DNA from: Chloroflexota bacterium
GTDB lineage: Bacteria; Chloroflexota; Anaerolineae; Aggregatilineales; Phototrophicaceae
Reading direction: 5' to 3'
DNA: 64,000 nucleotides
NCBI GenBank assembly: GCA_028875185.1
Contig: JAPPFH010000002.1
Location: 62,001 to 126,000 of the forward strand
Of the stretch, positions 45,166 to 52,953 are shown one piece after another (the first letter of the stretch is position 1; each line of letters opens with the position of its first letter). A program made the position numbers and the translations under genes. The notes beneath the pieces are model-generated. The model did no database searches. It was given only the letters and a program-made list of their open reading frames with translations, and had not been told where the DNA came from.

Positions 45166-46101
45166 TCACGCCGTTTCCAGCTTTTCAACAACGCGCAGCT
45201 TGGCGCTGCGGCTGCGCGGATTCTCCCTGATTTCTTCGAGTGAAGGGATAATCGGCTTGCGGTTGACCAGCCGCGCTTGCGCCGTCCTCTCTTCGATAGA
45301 CGCCATGCCAGGCGGCGGCGCAATCGTCGTTGACAGCTTTCGAAACGCATGCTTGACAATGCGATCTTCCAGGCTGTGAAAACTGATCACCGCCAGACGG
45401 CCGCCCGGTCGGAGGAGATCGACAGCGATAGGAAGCGCGCCTTCAAGAGACTCCAATTCACGGTTGACGCCGATGCGCAGCGCCTGAAACACCCGCGTCG
45501 CCGGATGCGTTTTCGCTGAACTGCCGGACGGTTTCGGCCGGACGCGCACCACCAGATCCGCCAAGTCAAGCGCGGAATGGATCGGGCGCTGCTCGGCGAT
45601 GGCGCGGGCGATGCGGCGCGAGTGACGCTCTTCGCCGTAGCGATAGAGCAGGTCCGCCAGTTCGGTGATCCCCAAGCCATTGACCAATTCGCCAGCGGTC
45701 ACGCCGTCGCTGCCGGCATCAAAGCGCATATCCAGCGGCGCCTTAAAGCGGAAGGAAAAGCCCCGCGCGGCATCATCCATTTGCAGTGACGACGCGCCCA
45801 GGTCCAGCAGAATCGCGTCAACGTCCTCCCACTTCATCGCCGTTGCGAACCTCGACATTTCGACGTAACCGCCGTGGACGAGGCGTACGCGGTCGTCGAA
45901 TTCCCACAAGCGCTGGGCGGCGTACGCGATCGCGCTTTTGTCCAAGTCAATGCCCAGCGCCTGATCAATGCCAGCCCGCAGAAGCGCCAGCGTATGCCCG
46001 CCGCCGCCTATCGTGCCGTCGATCAACCGTTTGACGCCCGGTTCGTCGGCGCGCAAAACCTCGACGACTTCGCGCGCCATTATTGGAATATGCTGGTTCA
46101 T
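45166..46101 (-). CDS. rsmH: 16S rRNA (cytosine-1402-N4)-methyltransferase
   Basis: 311 residues. It methylates C1402 of 16S rRNA with RsmI. The start HIPIMAREVVEVL, the SAM motif LIDGTIGGGGHTLALL, the DAILLDLGASSLQMDDAARGFSF stretch and the C-terminal SFHSLEDRIVKHAFR are typical. First gene of the dcw cluster here; mraZ, which usually precedes it, is absent. ATG at 46101. Confidence 0.97.
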   Translation of the reverse strand: MNQHIPIMAREVVEVLRADEPGVKRLIDGTIGGGGHTLALLRAGIDQALGIDLDKSAIAYAAQRLWEFDDRVRLVHGGYVEMSRFATAMKWEDVDAILLDLGASSLQMDDAARGFSFRFKAPLDMRFDAGSDGVTAGELVNGLGITELADLLYRYGEERHSRRIARAIAEQRPIHSALDLADLVVRVRPKPSGSSAKTHPATRVFQALRIGVNRELESLEGALPIAVDLLRPGGRLAVISFHSLEDRIVKHAFRKLSTTIAPPPGMASIEERTAQARLVNRKPIIPSLEEIRENPRSRSAKLRVVEKLETA

Positions 46102-46252
46102 CAGGCCCTAATCTCAATCGCGCGGGCAACTTCCAGCATACTCCATTTATGCGTTGCGGATGAGTCCGAACGGCGATTGACGCTTTGGCAGGCTATGGAA
46201 GGCCAGGATTGGATTTCGGTCAGCGCGGCCAAGCTCCTCTCCCTGATGCGTC

Positions 46253-46270
46253 GGGTCGCGTAGACACTGA
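46253..46270. repeat. Short intergenic repeat, copy 3
   Basis: GGGTCGCGTAGACACTGA, identical to 40086-40103. It is between rsmH and uvrC. Confidence 0.6.
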
Positions 46271-46335
46271 CCTGCGGGAGGGGCTGGGGCTGGCGTAGTA
46301 AGAGCGCCTAAGCTGCGTTCGCGGGTTGCCGGGTT

Positions 46336-46346
46336 CATGCTAAACT
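46336..46346 (+). promoter_or_regulatory. uvrC promoter (extended -10)
   Basis: CATGCTAAACT, identical to the infC -10 region. The -10 ends six bases before the ATG at 46352, so a leaderless mRNA is possible. The -35 is weak. Confidence 0.5.
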
Positions 46347-46351
46347 AAGGT

Positions 46352-48274
46352 ATGTTCCGTCGCGTTGAAAGTGCCGATTCGCCACTCATGCTCTATCAGA
46401 AACCCACTCATATTGAGACGATTCTGAAGAACTTGCCAGCCAAGCCGGGCGTCTATCTGCTGAAGAATGGGGCGGGCAAGGTCATTTACGTCGGCAAGGC
46501 GAAACGGCTGCGCAATCGCGTGCGCAGCTACTTCACGACGGTTGCTGACGGCAACAGCAAGACCCTGCGCATGCGCGGGCTGGTTGAAGACATCGATTTC
46601 ATCATAACCGAGAACGAAGTCAAGGCGCTGATCCTCGAAGAGACGCTGATCAAGAGACACAAGCCGCGCTTCAATATCGAGCTGAAAGACGACAAACGCT
46701 ACCCCTATATTCGCGTTGGCTGGGGCGACGCCTTCCCAAAGGTCGAGACCACGCGCCGCGTCGTCGATGATGGTTCGCGTTACTTCGGACCCTACTCCGC
46801 CATGTGGGTGGTGCAGAAGACGCTGCGAGATTTGCGCAAAGCCTTCCCCTACTTGACTTGCGACCGTGAAATTACCGGTCAGGATGAGCGCGCTTGCCTC
46901 TTCCACGACATCAATCTCTGCAACGCGCCTTGCATCGGCGCCGTCGACCGCGATGAATACCGTTTCATGATTCAAGAGTTGATGGATGTCCTGGGCGGCC
47001 GCGCGGAACAAGTGCGCAGGCGGCTGAAAAGCGAGATGAAACAGGCATCGGGCCAGCTCAACTTCGAGGCGGCCGCCGCCATACGCGACCAACTCTGGGC
47101 GATTGATTTCATCACCAATAAGCATAAAGCGGTCGGCAAACACATGACTGATCACGATGTCATCGCTCTCGCCCGCGACGACCGCGAAGCCACCGTACAA
47201 ATCATGTTCATCCGCAACGGCAAGCTCATCGGCAGCGACTCGCGCGCGATGGACAATACTGAAGGCGAGAGCGACGCCGCCGTGCTCGAGCAATTCATCA
47301 GCCAGTTCTACGCCTCCTCAAGCAATATCCCGCGCGAGCTCATCCTTCCCAATGAAGTGGAAGAGGCGCGCATCCTCGAACGCTGGCTTAGCGACAAGCG
47401 GGCGGGCGCAAAAGTGACGATTCATGTGCCGCAGCGAGGCGATAAACGCAAACTGATCGGCTTAGCGCAGGAAAACGCTCTGGAAAGCCTGCAGATGATG
47501 CGCGCCCAATACGAAGCCGACGCCACAAAACACGAACGGGCGATGGCGGAATTGCAGGAAGCGCTGAAACTGCCGCGCATTCCCAACCGGATCGAATGCT
47601 TTGATGTCAGCACGACGCAAGGCACGGCGATTGTGGCCAGCCGCGTCGTATTCGCGCGCGGCATCGCCCGCAAGAGCGAGTACCGCCGCTTCAATATCCG
47701 CACCGTGTCGCACAGCGGCTCGGACGATTACCAATCCATGAACGAAGCGCTGACCCGCCGTTTTCTGCGTTGGCGGCAAGCGGACGCGGCGGAAGCCGAG
47801 CTTTCGCCCGACGGAAGAGACAAGGACGAGACTTGGCGCCTGTTGCCCGATCTGCTTCTAATCGACGGCGGCTTGGGGCAACTCAATGTGGCGAAGTCAG
47901 TGCTGGCGGAATTCGGACTGTCCGATCGTGTGCCGCTGGCGTCGCTGGCGAAACGCATTGAAGAGATCTTTGTGCCCGACCAAGCCGATCCAATTTTGCT
48001 GCCGCGCCGCGGCGAGGCCCTCTACCTGGTGCAGCGCGTCCGCGATGAAGCGCATCGCTTTGCCATCACCAGCCACCGCAGGCAGCGTCGCAAACAGGGC
48101 ATGGCCAGCCGCCTGGAGACCATCCCCGGCGTCGGACCCCAAAGACGCAAGGTCCTGCTCAAGCATTTCGAGAATTCTATCGACGCCATCAAAGACGCCA
48201 GCGTATCGGAGCTCGCGGCGGTCAACGGCATCAGCAAAGAAGTGGCGCTGGCGATCAAGAGTCACTTGGATTGA
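46352..48274 (+). CDS. uvrC: Excinuclease ABC subunit C
   Basis: 640 residues. It makes both incisions in nucleotide excision repair with UvrAB. A GIY-YIG nuclease domain is at about 30-110 (PGVYLLKNGAGKVIYVGKAK), a UVR stretch is near 230, the RNase-H-like C-domain has IECFDVSTTQGT and LLLIDGGLGQLNVAKSVL, and tandem helix-hairpin-helix motifs (IPGVGPQRRKVLLKHF, LAAVNGISKEVA) end the protein. All are present. An ATG 36 bases downstream is an alternative start. It faces the mntA/HEPN genes tail to tail. Confidence 0.97.
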   Translation: MFRRVESADSPLMLYQKPTHIETILKNLPAKPGVYLLKNGAGKVIYVGKAKRLRNRVRSYFTTVADGNSKTLRMRGLVEDIDFIITENEVKALILEETLIKRHKPRFNIELKDDKRYPYIRVGWGDAFPKVETTRRVVDDGSRYFGPYSAMWVVQKTLRDLRKAFPYLTCDREITGQDERACLFHDINLCNAPCIGAVDRDEYRFMIQELMDVLGGRAEQVRRRLKSEMKQASGQLNFEAAAAIRDQLWAIDFITNKHKAVGKHMTDHDVIALARDDREATVQIMFIRNGKLIGSDSRAMDNTEGESDAAVLEQFISQFYASSSNIPRELILPNEVEEARILERWLSDKRAGAKVTIHVPQRGDKRKLIGLAQENALESLQMMRAQYEADATKHERAMAELQEALKLPRIPNRIECFDVSTTQGTAIVASRVVFARGIARKSEYRRFNIRTVSHSGSDDYQSMNEALTRRFLRWRQADAAEAELSPDGRDKDETWRLLPDLLLIDGGLGQLNVAKSVLAEFGLSDRVPLASLAKRIEEIFVPDQADPILLPRRGEALYLVQRVRDEAHRFAITSHRRQRRKQGMASRLETIPGVGPQRRKVLLKHFENSIDAIKDASVSELAAVNGISKEVALAIKSHLD

Positions 48275-48283
48275 AGATAGTCG

Positions 48284-48448
48284 TCACTCCTGCTCGGAGC
48301 AGTCCAAGTCTTCGATCGCAGGAATGGCTTCCAGTTGGGCGCTCAGCAGTCCCGCCAGATTCTGTACAACATTCCAAAGTATATTGAGATTTATGTCGAG
48401 GTACGCGCGTGCCAGCCAGTTGCGCATGGCGCAGCCTGACACGGTCAT
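48284..48448 (-). pseudogene. HEPN (HepT-like) toxin fragment, N-terminus missing
   Basis: 54 residues, coupled to the nucleotidyltransferase gene by an ATGA overlap. The fragment reads MRNWLARAYLDINLNILW, matching the C-terminal part of HepT, in which RX4HXY is the catalytic and AMPylation motif. Here it is RNWLARAY: Arg9 and Tyr16 remain, but the His is an Arg. Full HepT is about 110-130 residues; the N-terminal helices are lacking and no matching frame is found upstream, so it is probably decayed. It is not the antisense of another gene; uvrC ends before it. Confidence 0.65.
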
Positions 48449-48783
48449 ACTCCCGCTTGAACTTCAATGATCGGTAGCGCTTCTTCGCATACCGCTTGTC
48501 GGAAATGCCGACTTAAGTCGTCGGATGGTCGCAAGTCAACTTCTCGGCCGATAATCTGGCTCAAGTCAACCATGTGCTGAAAGAACTCCAAGCCAACTTG
48601 CGCCTCCGCCTTGTACTCCACTAACAGGTCGATGTCGCTATCGAAGCGCAAATCGCCATGAAGAGCCGAACCAAAAACGGAATGACGCCGAATCGGCTGA
48701 CCTGAGCAGTATTCGTGGATGGCGGCCAGCGGCAGATCAATTTTCGTTCGGCGCATCAAGGCGCGCTCCATTTGACTTGGCAT
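48445..48783 (-). CDS. MntA-type minimal nucleotidyltransferase (antitoxin family)
   Basis: 112 residues. The nucleotidyltransferase motif GSX10DXD is canonical: GSALHGDLRFDSDID around residues 39-53. Such proteins AMPylate the HEPN toxin partner to inactivate it. Its partner gene directly downstream is a shortened HEPN with a changed motif, so the antitoxin may be left over, or the pair may have a different role. Confidence 0.85.
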   Translation of the reverse strand: MPSQMERALMRRTKIDLPLAAIHEYCSGQPIRRHSVFGSALHGDLRFDSDIDLLVEYKAEAQVGLEFFQHMVDLSQIIGREVDLRPSDDLSRHFRQAVCEEALPIIEVQAGV

Positions 48784-48806
48784 TTACCGTATTGCGCGGT
48801 TATTCC

Positions 48807-50402
48807 CTAAATCCGCAGCTGATGCACGTGCCGGATGAAGTCTTGCGCCCGCAGCGCAGTCATCACCGATTCCGGCAAAGCCTCATCGAAGTTGAGCACC
48901 GTCAGCGTATTGCCGCCCGGCGCCGCCCGCCCCGTGTGCCAGCTGGCGATATTGATGCCGTTGTCCGCCATCAAAGTGCCGACCCGCCCGATAATGCCCG
49001 GCTGGTCGTGGCTGCCCATCACGAGCAGGTGGCCGCGCGGCTCAAAGTGAACGCGGTAATCGTTGATCTGCAAAATGTAAGGCTTTTGCCGGTCGAGCAG
49101 GGCGCCGGCGATGCTGATCTCTTCGCCGTTCTCCAGCGTGACCTGGCAGGTAATGACATTGCGGTATTCGCTGATTTTGATGCCTTTGGCTTGCGTGATC
49201 TGCCAGCCGCGCTCCGCCGCCCGCAGCGGCGCGTTGACGAAGCTAACGCTCTCGCCCAAAATCGGACGCAGCAAGCCTTTGAGGATGCCAACGGTCATCG
49301 GCTTTATTAGCCCATTCATATCGTCGCCGAATATCTCGATGGCGATGCGCCTAATGGGGCTGCGCGCCAATACGTGCTGAAGCGCGCCGATGCTTTCCGC
49401 CAATTGCATATAAGGGCGAATCTGCTCGTACGAGACGCCCGGCAGCAGCGGCATATTGACCACATTGCGATAATCGCGGTCGTTCAGCGCGTCAATCACT
49501 TGTTCCACAATTTGCAGCGACAGATCCTGCCGCGCCTCGGCCGTGTTGTCGCCGATATGCGGTGTATGAATCACCTTGTCCATGCCGATGAGCGGACTGT
49601 TGAAAGGCGGCTCTTCATTCCAGACATCGAGCGCAACCCCGCCCAAATGCCCATCCAGCAGCGCTTCCGCCAGCAGCGCTTCCTTGATGATGCCGCCATG
49701 CGCCGTATTGATGAAGCGCGCGCCCCGCTTCATCTGACGCAGCAAATCCGCGTCGAAAAAATCTTGCGTCTCTTTCGTCGCCGGCACGTGCATGCTGACA
49801 TAATCGGAAGCGCCCAACAGTTCGCGCAGGCTGACCAGTTGAACCTGCGCCTCGTTGACTCGCTCTTGGCGGATGTAAGGATCGTAAGCCAGCACGGTCA
49901 TGCCCAGCGCCAGGCAAAGCTGCGCCACCCGCTGCCCCACGCGCCCGAGCCCGACAATGCCGATCGTCTTGCCATGCAGCTGCGCCCCAACCTGCTGCGC
50001 GCGATCAAAAAGCCACCAGCCTTCGCGCAGGCTCTCTTGCGCGGCCGGCAGATTCCGATTAAGCGCCAGCATCAACGTCAATGTGTGCTCGGCGGCTGAT
50101 ATCGCGCTCCCCCCTGGCGTGTTCATCACCAGGATGCCGCGCTCGCTGGCGCAGTCGATATCGATGCCGGTTAAACCCGCTGACATGCGCGCAATCAAGC
50201 GCAGCTTAGGCGCTTGATCCAGCAAAGGCGCGTCCAGCCTAAAGTCCGAGCGGGTGATGATGGCGCACGCGTCTTGCAAGGCGGCGCGCACACTCGCCGT
50301 CTTCGGCGGCACAGACTGAACCGCCAAGTCGCTCTGCGCTTCCAACAGCGCCATGCTTTCCGGTGTGAGATCGGTAGCGACCACGACATTCAGCTGGCTC
50401 AA
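48807..50402 (-). CDS. serA: D-3-phosphoglycerate dehydrogenase, long form, with Arg-to-His change
   Basis: 531 residues: substrate/nucleotide domains, an intervening ASB domain and a C-terminal ACT domain (HLLVMGSHDQPGIIGRVGTLM). It starts serine synthesis from 3-phosphoglycerate. The NAD motif GIVGLGRVGQRVAQ and the catalytic His in TPHIGDNT with Glu in NEEPP are present. The usual NxARGGxxxE, whose Arg binds the substrate carboxylate, here reads NTAHGGIIKE with His235. The change needs one base (CGT/CGC to CAT/CAC). The ATG overlaps the HAD-gene stop by four bases. Confidence 0.93.
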   Translation of the reverse strand: MSQLNVVVATDLTPESMALLEAQSDLAVQSVPPKTASVRAALQDACAIITRSDFRLDAPLLDQAPKLRLIARMSAGLTGIDIDCASERGILVMNTPGGSAISAAEHTLTLMLALNRNLPAAQESLREGWWLFDRAQQVGAQLHGKTIGIVGLGRVGQRVAQLCLALGMTVLAYDPYIRQERVNEAQVQLVSLRELLGASDYVSMHVPATKETQDFFDADLLRQMKRGARFINTAHGGIIKEALLAEALLDGHLGGVALDVWNEEPPFNSPLIGMDKVIHTPHIGDNTAEARQDLSLQIVEQVIDALNDRDYRNVVNMPLLPGVSYEQIRPYMQLAESIGALQHVLARSPIRRIAIEIFGDDMNGLIKPMTVGILKGLLRPILGESVSFVNAPLRAAERGWQITQAKGIKISEYRNVITCQVTLENGEEISIAGALLDRQKPYILQINDYRVHFEPRGHLLVMGSHDQPGIIGRVGTLMADNGINIASWHTGRAAPGGNTLTVLNFDEALPESVMTALRAQDFIRHVHQLRI

Positions 50403-51067
50403 GCGAAGATCCTATTCCGTCTGATTTCGTCCAATACATCATGCAGGCTGCGAAATACGTTGTCGTTGATATCGGCAAAGTCTTCAACGCTGGAATGTGA
50501 GCGATCGGGCACGGTGAAGCAGGTCATGCCGGCCGCCAGCGCCGCCTGTGTGCCGAAGCGGCTGTCTTCCAGCGCCAGGCAGTTCTCAGGCGCGCATCCA
50601 AGTTGTTCAGCCGCGTGCAGATAGATATCGGGCGCCGGTTTGCCACGCGCCATGTATTCTGCCGAGTAGCGCTGCGGTATCAGGCGCTCCCAGCCCATCA
50701 GCCCTACAAAACGCTCGATGATCGCCTGCGAAGAGCTGGACGCGATGGCGCGCGGGATTCCGCGCTGGGCGGCGAAACGAATCAGCGCGTCAGCGCCGGG
50801 CATCGCCTTTATTCTTCCTGGCGGCAGCTTCAACATTCGATCTGTGATTGCCGCTTCTATCGCCGCTGGCGAGTCGCCCAGTTTGGGATAATGCCCTTGC
50901 AGAATCACTGCGAATTCATCAACCCGCATGCCAACACTCTCATCGCGTATTTCGTCCAAATACCTGTAACCGCAAGACTCGATCAATTCGACTTCGACCT
51001 CATGCCAAACCGGCTCGGAATCGACCAGCAAGCCGTCCATATCAAAGATGATCGCCTGATATTCCAT
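50399..51067 (-). CDS. HAD superfamily phosphatase (YniC/beta-phosphoglucomutase-like)
   Basis: 222 residues. Motif I DMDG with Asp9 and Asp11, a helical cap, the Ser motif IASSSS, and KPAPDIYL with LEDSRFG. The closest group is sugar-phosphate phosphatases such as 2-deoxyglucose-6-phosphatase (YniC). It lies between the SerB-like gene and serA with near-zero spacing, so it may supply part of the serine pathway or a side function; the substrate is unknown. Confidence 0.88.
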   Translation of the reverse strand: MEYQAIIFDMDGLLVDSEPVWHEVEVELIESCGYRYLDEIRDESVGMRVDEFAVILQGHYPKLGDSPAAIEAAITDRMLKLPPGRIKAMPGADALIRFAAQRGIPRAIASSSSQAIIERFVGLMGWERLIPQRYSAEYMARGKPAPDIYLHAAEQLGCAPENCLALEDSRFGTQAALAAGMTCFTVPDRSHSSVEDFADINDNVFRSLHDVLDEIRRNRIFA

Positions 51068-51069
51068 GT

Positions 51070-51957
51070 CTAAAGCACGTCCTTAAATTCGCAATTGAAT
51101 TGATCCTGAAGCGACCGGTCGCGAAAAGCCAGCGCCCCGGATTCCCATGCCGCTAAAATGCCCCGGCGATAAACCGGTTCATGCGCCTTGCCGCGCGCCG
51201 CTTCCCATCCTCGGCGTCCACAAGCAAGCGGCAGAATTGGCGCCAGCGACGCGCAGCGCATGAAAATGTCGGCTTCCGCCCTGACCGCCTCGCGCGCAAC
51301 GACGCCGCCGTAACCGACGAAGAGGTCAACTTCGCTTTTCGTCGCCAGATCCGAAGCGCCGTCACCGATCATCAGGCGCCGGCCCGGCAGCGTTCCCGCC
51401 AGTTCGCTAATTATCGCCGCCTTGCCGCTGGACACCGTCAGCGGTCCCTCATCGTAATCGAGATATGTTTGCGCTTGCTGCGCGCCCGGCTCCGAATAAT
51501 CCCACCAGCGCCCGGACAACTCGTTGTACTCGAGCTCAACTGCGCGAATCTTATCCGCATCAACGCCCAGCCGCCGCCCGAATCCCTTCACCGCGTCTAT
51601 CAAACCGCCGCTGATTATGAAGACCTGCGCCCCCAGCGCCCGCAGCGCCGCAATGACGGCTGGCGCGTCTTCAACTGCCGTTTCCCAATACCGTTCCTCC
51701 ACCGCTTTCAGTTGGGCGCGCGTCGGTTTGATGGCGCGCAAGCGCTTGCCATAGACATCGCCCAGATCGAGCTCGCCATCCATCGCTTTGTTGGTCAATA
51801 ATCCGACTCGCCCCGCTTTGCCCTTGAGGCGGGCGAGCTCGTCAATGCCTTCGATTGAAGACAAAGTGCTGTCGCAATCGAAGAAAATGAGGTCGAAGGT
51901 TGACCAAGGCCCGCTGACCATGACTGCCTCTCCCAAAGCGTCGAGAACCGCGCCCAT
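51070..51957 (-). CDS. serB: Phosphoserine phosphatase-like HAD-IB protein
   Basis: 295 residues. Motif I FFDCDST (Asp27, Asp29), the Ser motif IISGGL, Lys in SSGKAAII and the metal motif GDGASDL match phosphoserine phosphatase. With serA downstream it gives the first and last steps of serine synthesis; serC is not in this window. A C-terminal tail of about 60 residues follows the fold. Start uncertain: ATG at 51957 or at 51921. Confidence 0.85.
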   Translation of the reverse strand: MGAVLDALGEAVMVSGPWSTFDLIFFDCDSTLSSIEGIDELARLKGKAGRVGLLTNKAMDGELDLGDVYGKRLRAIKPTRAQLKAVEERYWETAVEDAPAVIAALRALGAQVFIISGGLIDAVKGFGRRLGVDADKIRAVELEYNELSGRWWDYSEPGAQQAQTYLDYDEGPLTVSSGKAAIISELAGTLPGRRLMIGDGASDLATKSEVDLFVGYGGVVAREAVRAEADIFMRCASLAPILPLACGRRGWEAARGKAHEPVYRRGILAAWESGALAFRDRSLQDQFNCEFKDVL

Positions 51958-52035
51958 TATAGAGGCGTCCCGTCAGAATTGTAGCGCCGTCTATCGCTGG
52001 TTGCGGCCGCCTCACCCTTCCGCACTGCCGAAAGC

Positions 52036-52063
52036 TGTAGGGGCGGGTCGCTGAGCCGCGCGT
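52036..52063. repeat. Short intergenic repeat, copy 4
   Basis: TGTAGGGGCGGGTCGCTGAG then CCGCGCG; diverged member of the GGGTCGCGTAGACACTGA family. Confidence 0.4.
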
Positions 52064-52217
52064 CGAAGGATGCTCCGAGACCTAGCGGGCGTTTCACTAC
52101 AGATGTCATATTGTGAAGGGGCCTATCAATTAAAGAACACAGAAAGCGCAGACCTGCATATTGTTAGCCAGGTCAATTGCCTGTATTGAACTAGACGCGC
52201 TTCCGCACTACGCCGGC

Positions 52218-52246
52218 TTGAATCATCAGTGACCCTAATCTACAAT
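52218..52246 (+). promoter_or_regulatory. Candidate promoter of the TetR-Mrr pair
   Basis: TTGAAT, a 17-base spacer and TACAAT (5/6), 46 bases before the TTG start of the regulator. Confidence 0.5.
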
Positions 52247-52291
52247 CTAATCCGCTTTCGATTTCGTCCGCTAATAGTGAGGAGCGCGGAC

Positions 52292-52930
52292 TTGGCGCGA
52301 AAACCAGCTGACCAAACGGTCGACCGCGAAGACATTCTTTGGGCGGCCGCCGAAGTGCTGCACCGCAAGGGCTATGAAGCGACCACGATGAAAGATATCG
52401 CGGCGGAGGTCAATCTGACCGCCGCCAGCTTGTATCATCATTTCAAAAATAAAGACTTTTTGCTGCTGAATGTGCTTGAAAGCGGGCTAGACATCGGCAT
52501 CGCGAAGCTGGAGGAGATCGCCGCTTCGGATTTGACCAATACGGCGAAACTCGCCCAGATGATTCGTTATCATGTCGTGATCATTGCCAACAATGTGGCG
52601 ATTGGCTCGGCGATGATCTTTGAGATTCGCCCCTTGCTCAACGCCAGCGCGGGCCGCAGGTATGGGGGCGACAAGTTCAAGGAAGAATTCAGCGAGCGCC
52701 GGAGCCGCTTCTTCGCGCGGCGGGATTATTTCGAGGGGCTGTTTCGCAATGTTTTGCTGGCGGGCGTCTGCGCTGGCGAATTTCGTCAGGTGGACGCCCC
52801 AACGGTGACGCGGGCCATTCTGGGCGCGCACAACTGGGTGGGCGTCTGGTATCGCGATGGCGGGCGGCTCAGCAGCGAAGAAGTGGCTGATGTGATGGTT
52901 GATACCTGGCTGGCGGCGCTGCGGGCTTGA
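52292..52930 (+). CDS. TetR family transcriptional regulator
   Basis: 212 residues. The N-terminal helix-turn-helix ILWAAAEVLHRKGYEATTMKDIAAEVNLTAASLYHHFKNKD is typical. The ligand-binding domain is unassigned. TTG at 52292 is the start because AGGAG stands seven bases before it, and upstream in-frame codons have no ribosome-binding site. The gene ends in TTGA next to the Mrr-type gene, with a few bases of shared region, so both are in one transcript. It may repress its own operon. Confidence 0.85.
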   Translation: MARKPADQTVDREDILWAAAEVLHRKGYEATTMKDIAAEVNLTAASLYHHFKNKDFLLLNVLESGLDIGIAKLEEIAASDLTNTAKLAQMIRYHVVIIANNVAIGSAMIFEIRPLLNASAGRRYGGDKFKEEFSERRSRFFARRDYFEGLFRNVLLAGVCAGEFRQVDAPTVTRAILGAHNWVGVWYRDGGRLSSEEVADVMVDTWLAALRA

Positions 52931-52953
52931 GGGTTCGGGGGGAGGCAAACGAT

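Larger units (their letters stand above)
51958..52291. other. Intergenic region between serB and the tetR-type gene
   Basis: 334 bases, no gene seen. It holds repeat copy 4, a decayed segment CAATTAAAGAACACAGAAAG, and the promoter of the TetR gene at 52218-52246. Confidence 0.6.

Noticed and set aside
46102..46351. A missing mraZ in front of rsmH
   Set aside because: No frame with MraZ-like sequence on either strand; the gap holds a repeat and the uvrC promoter.
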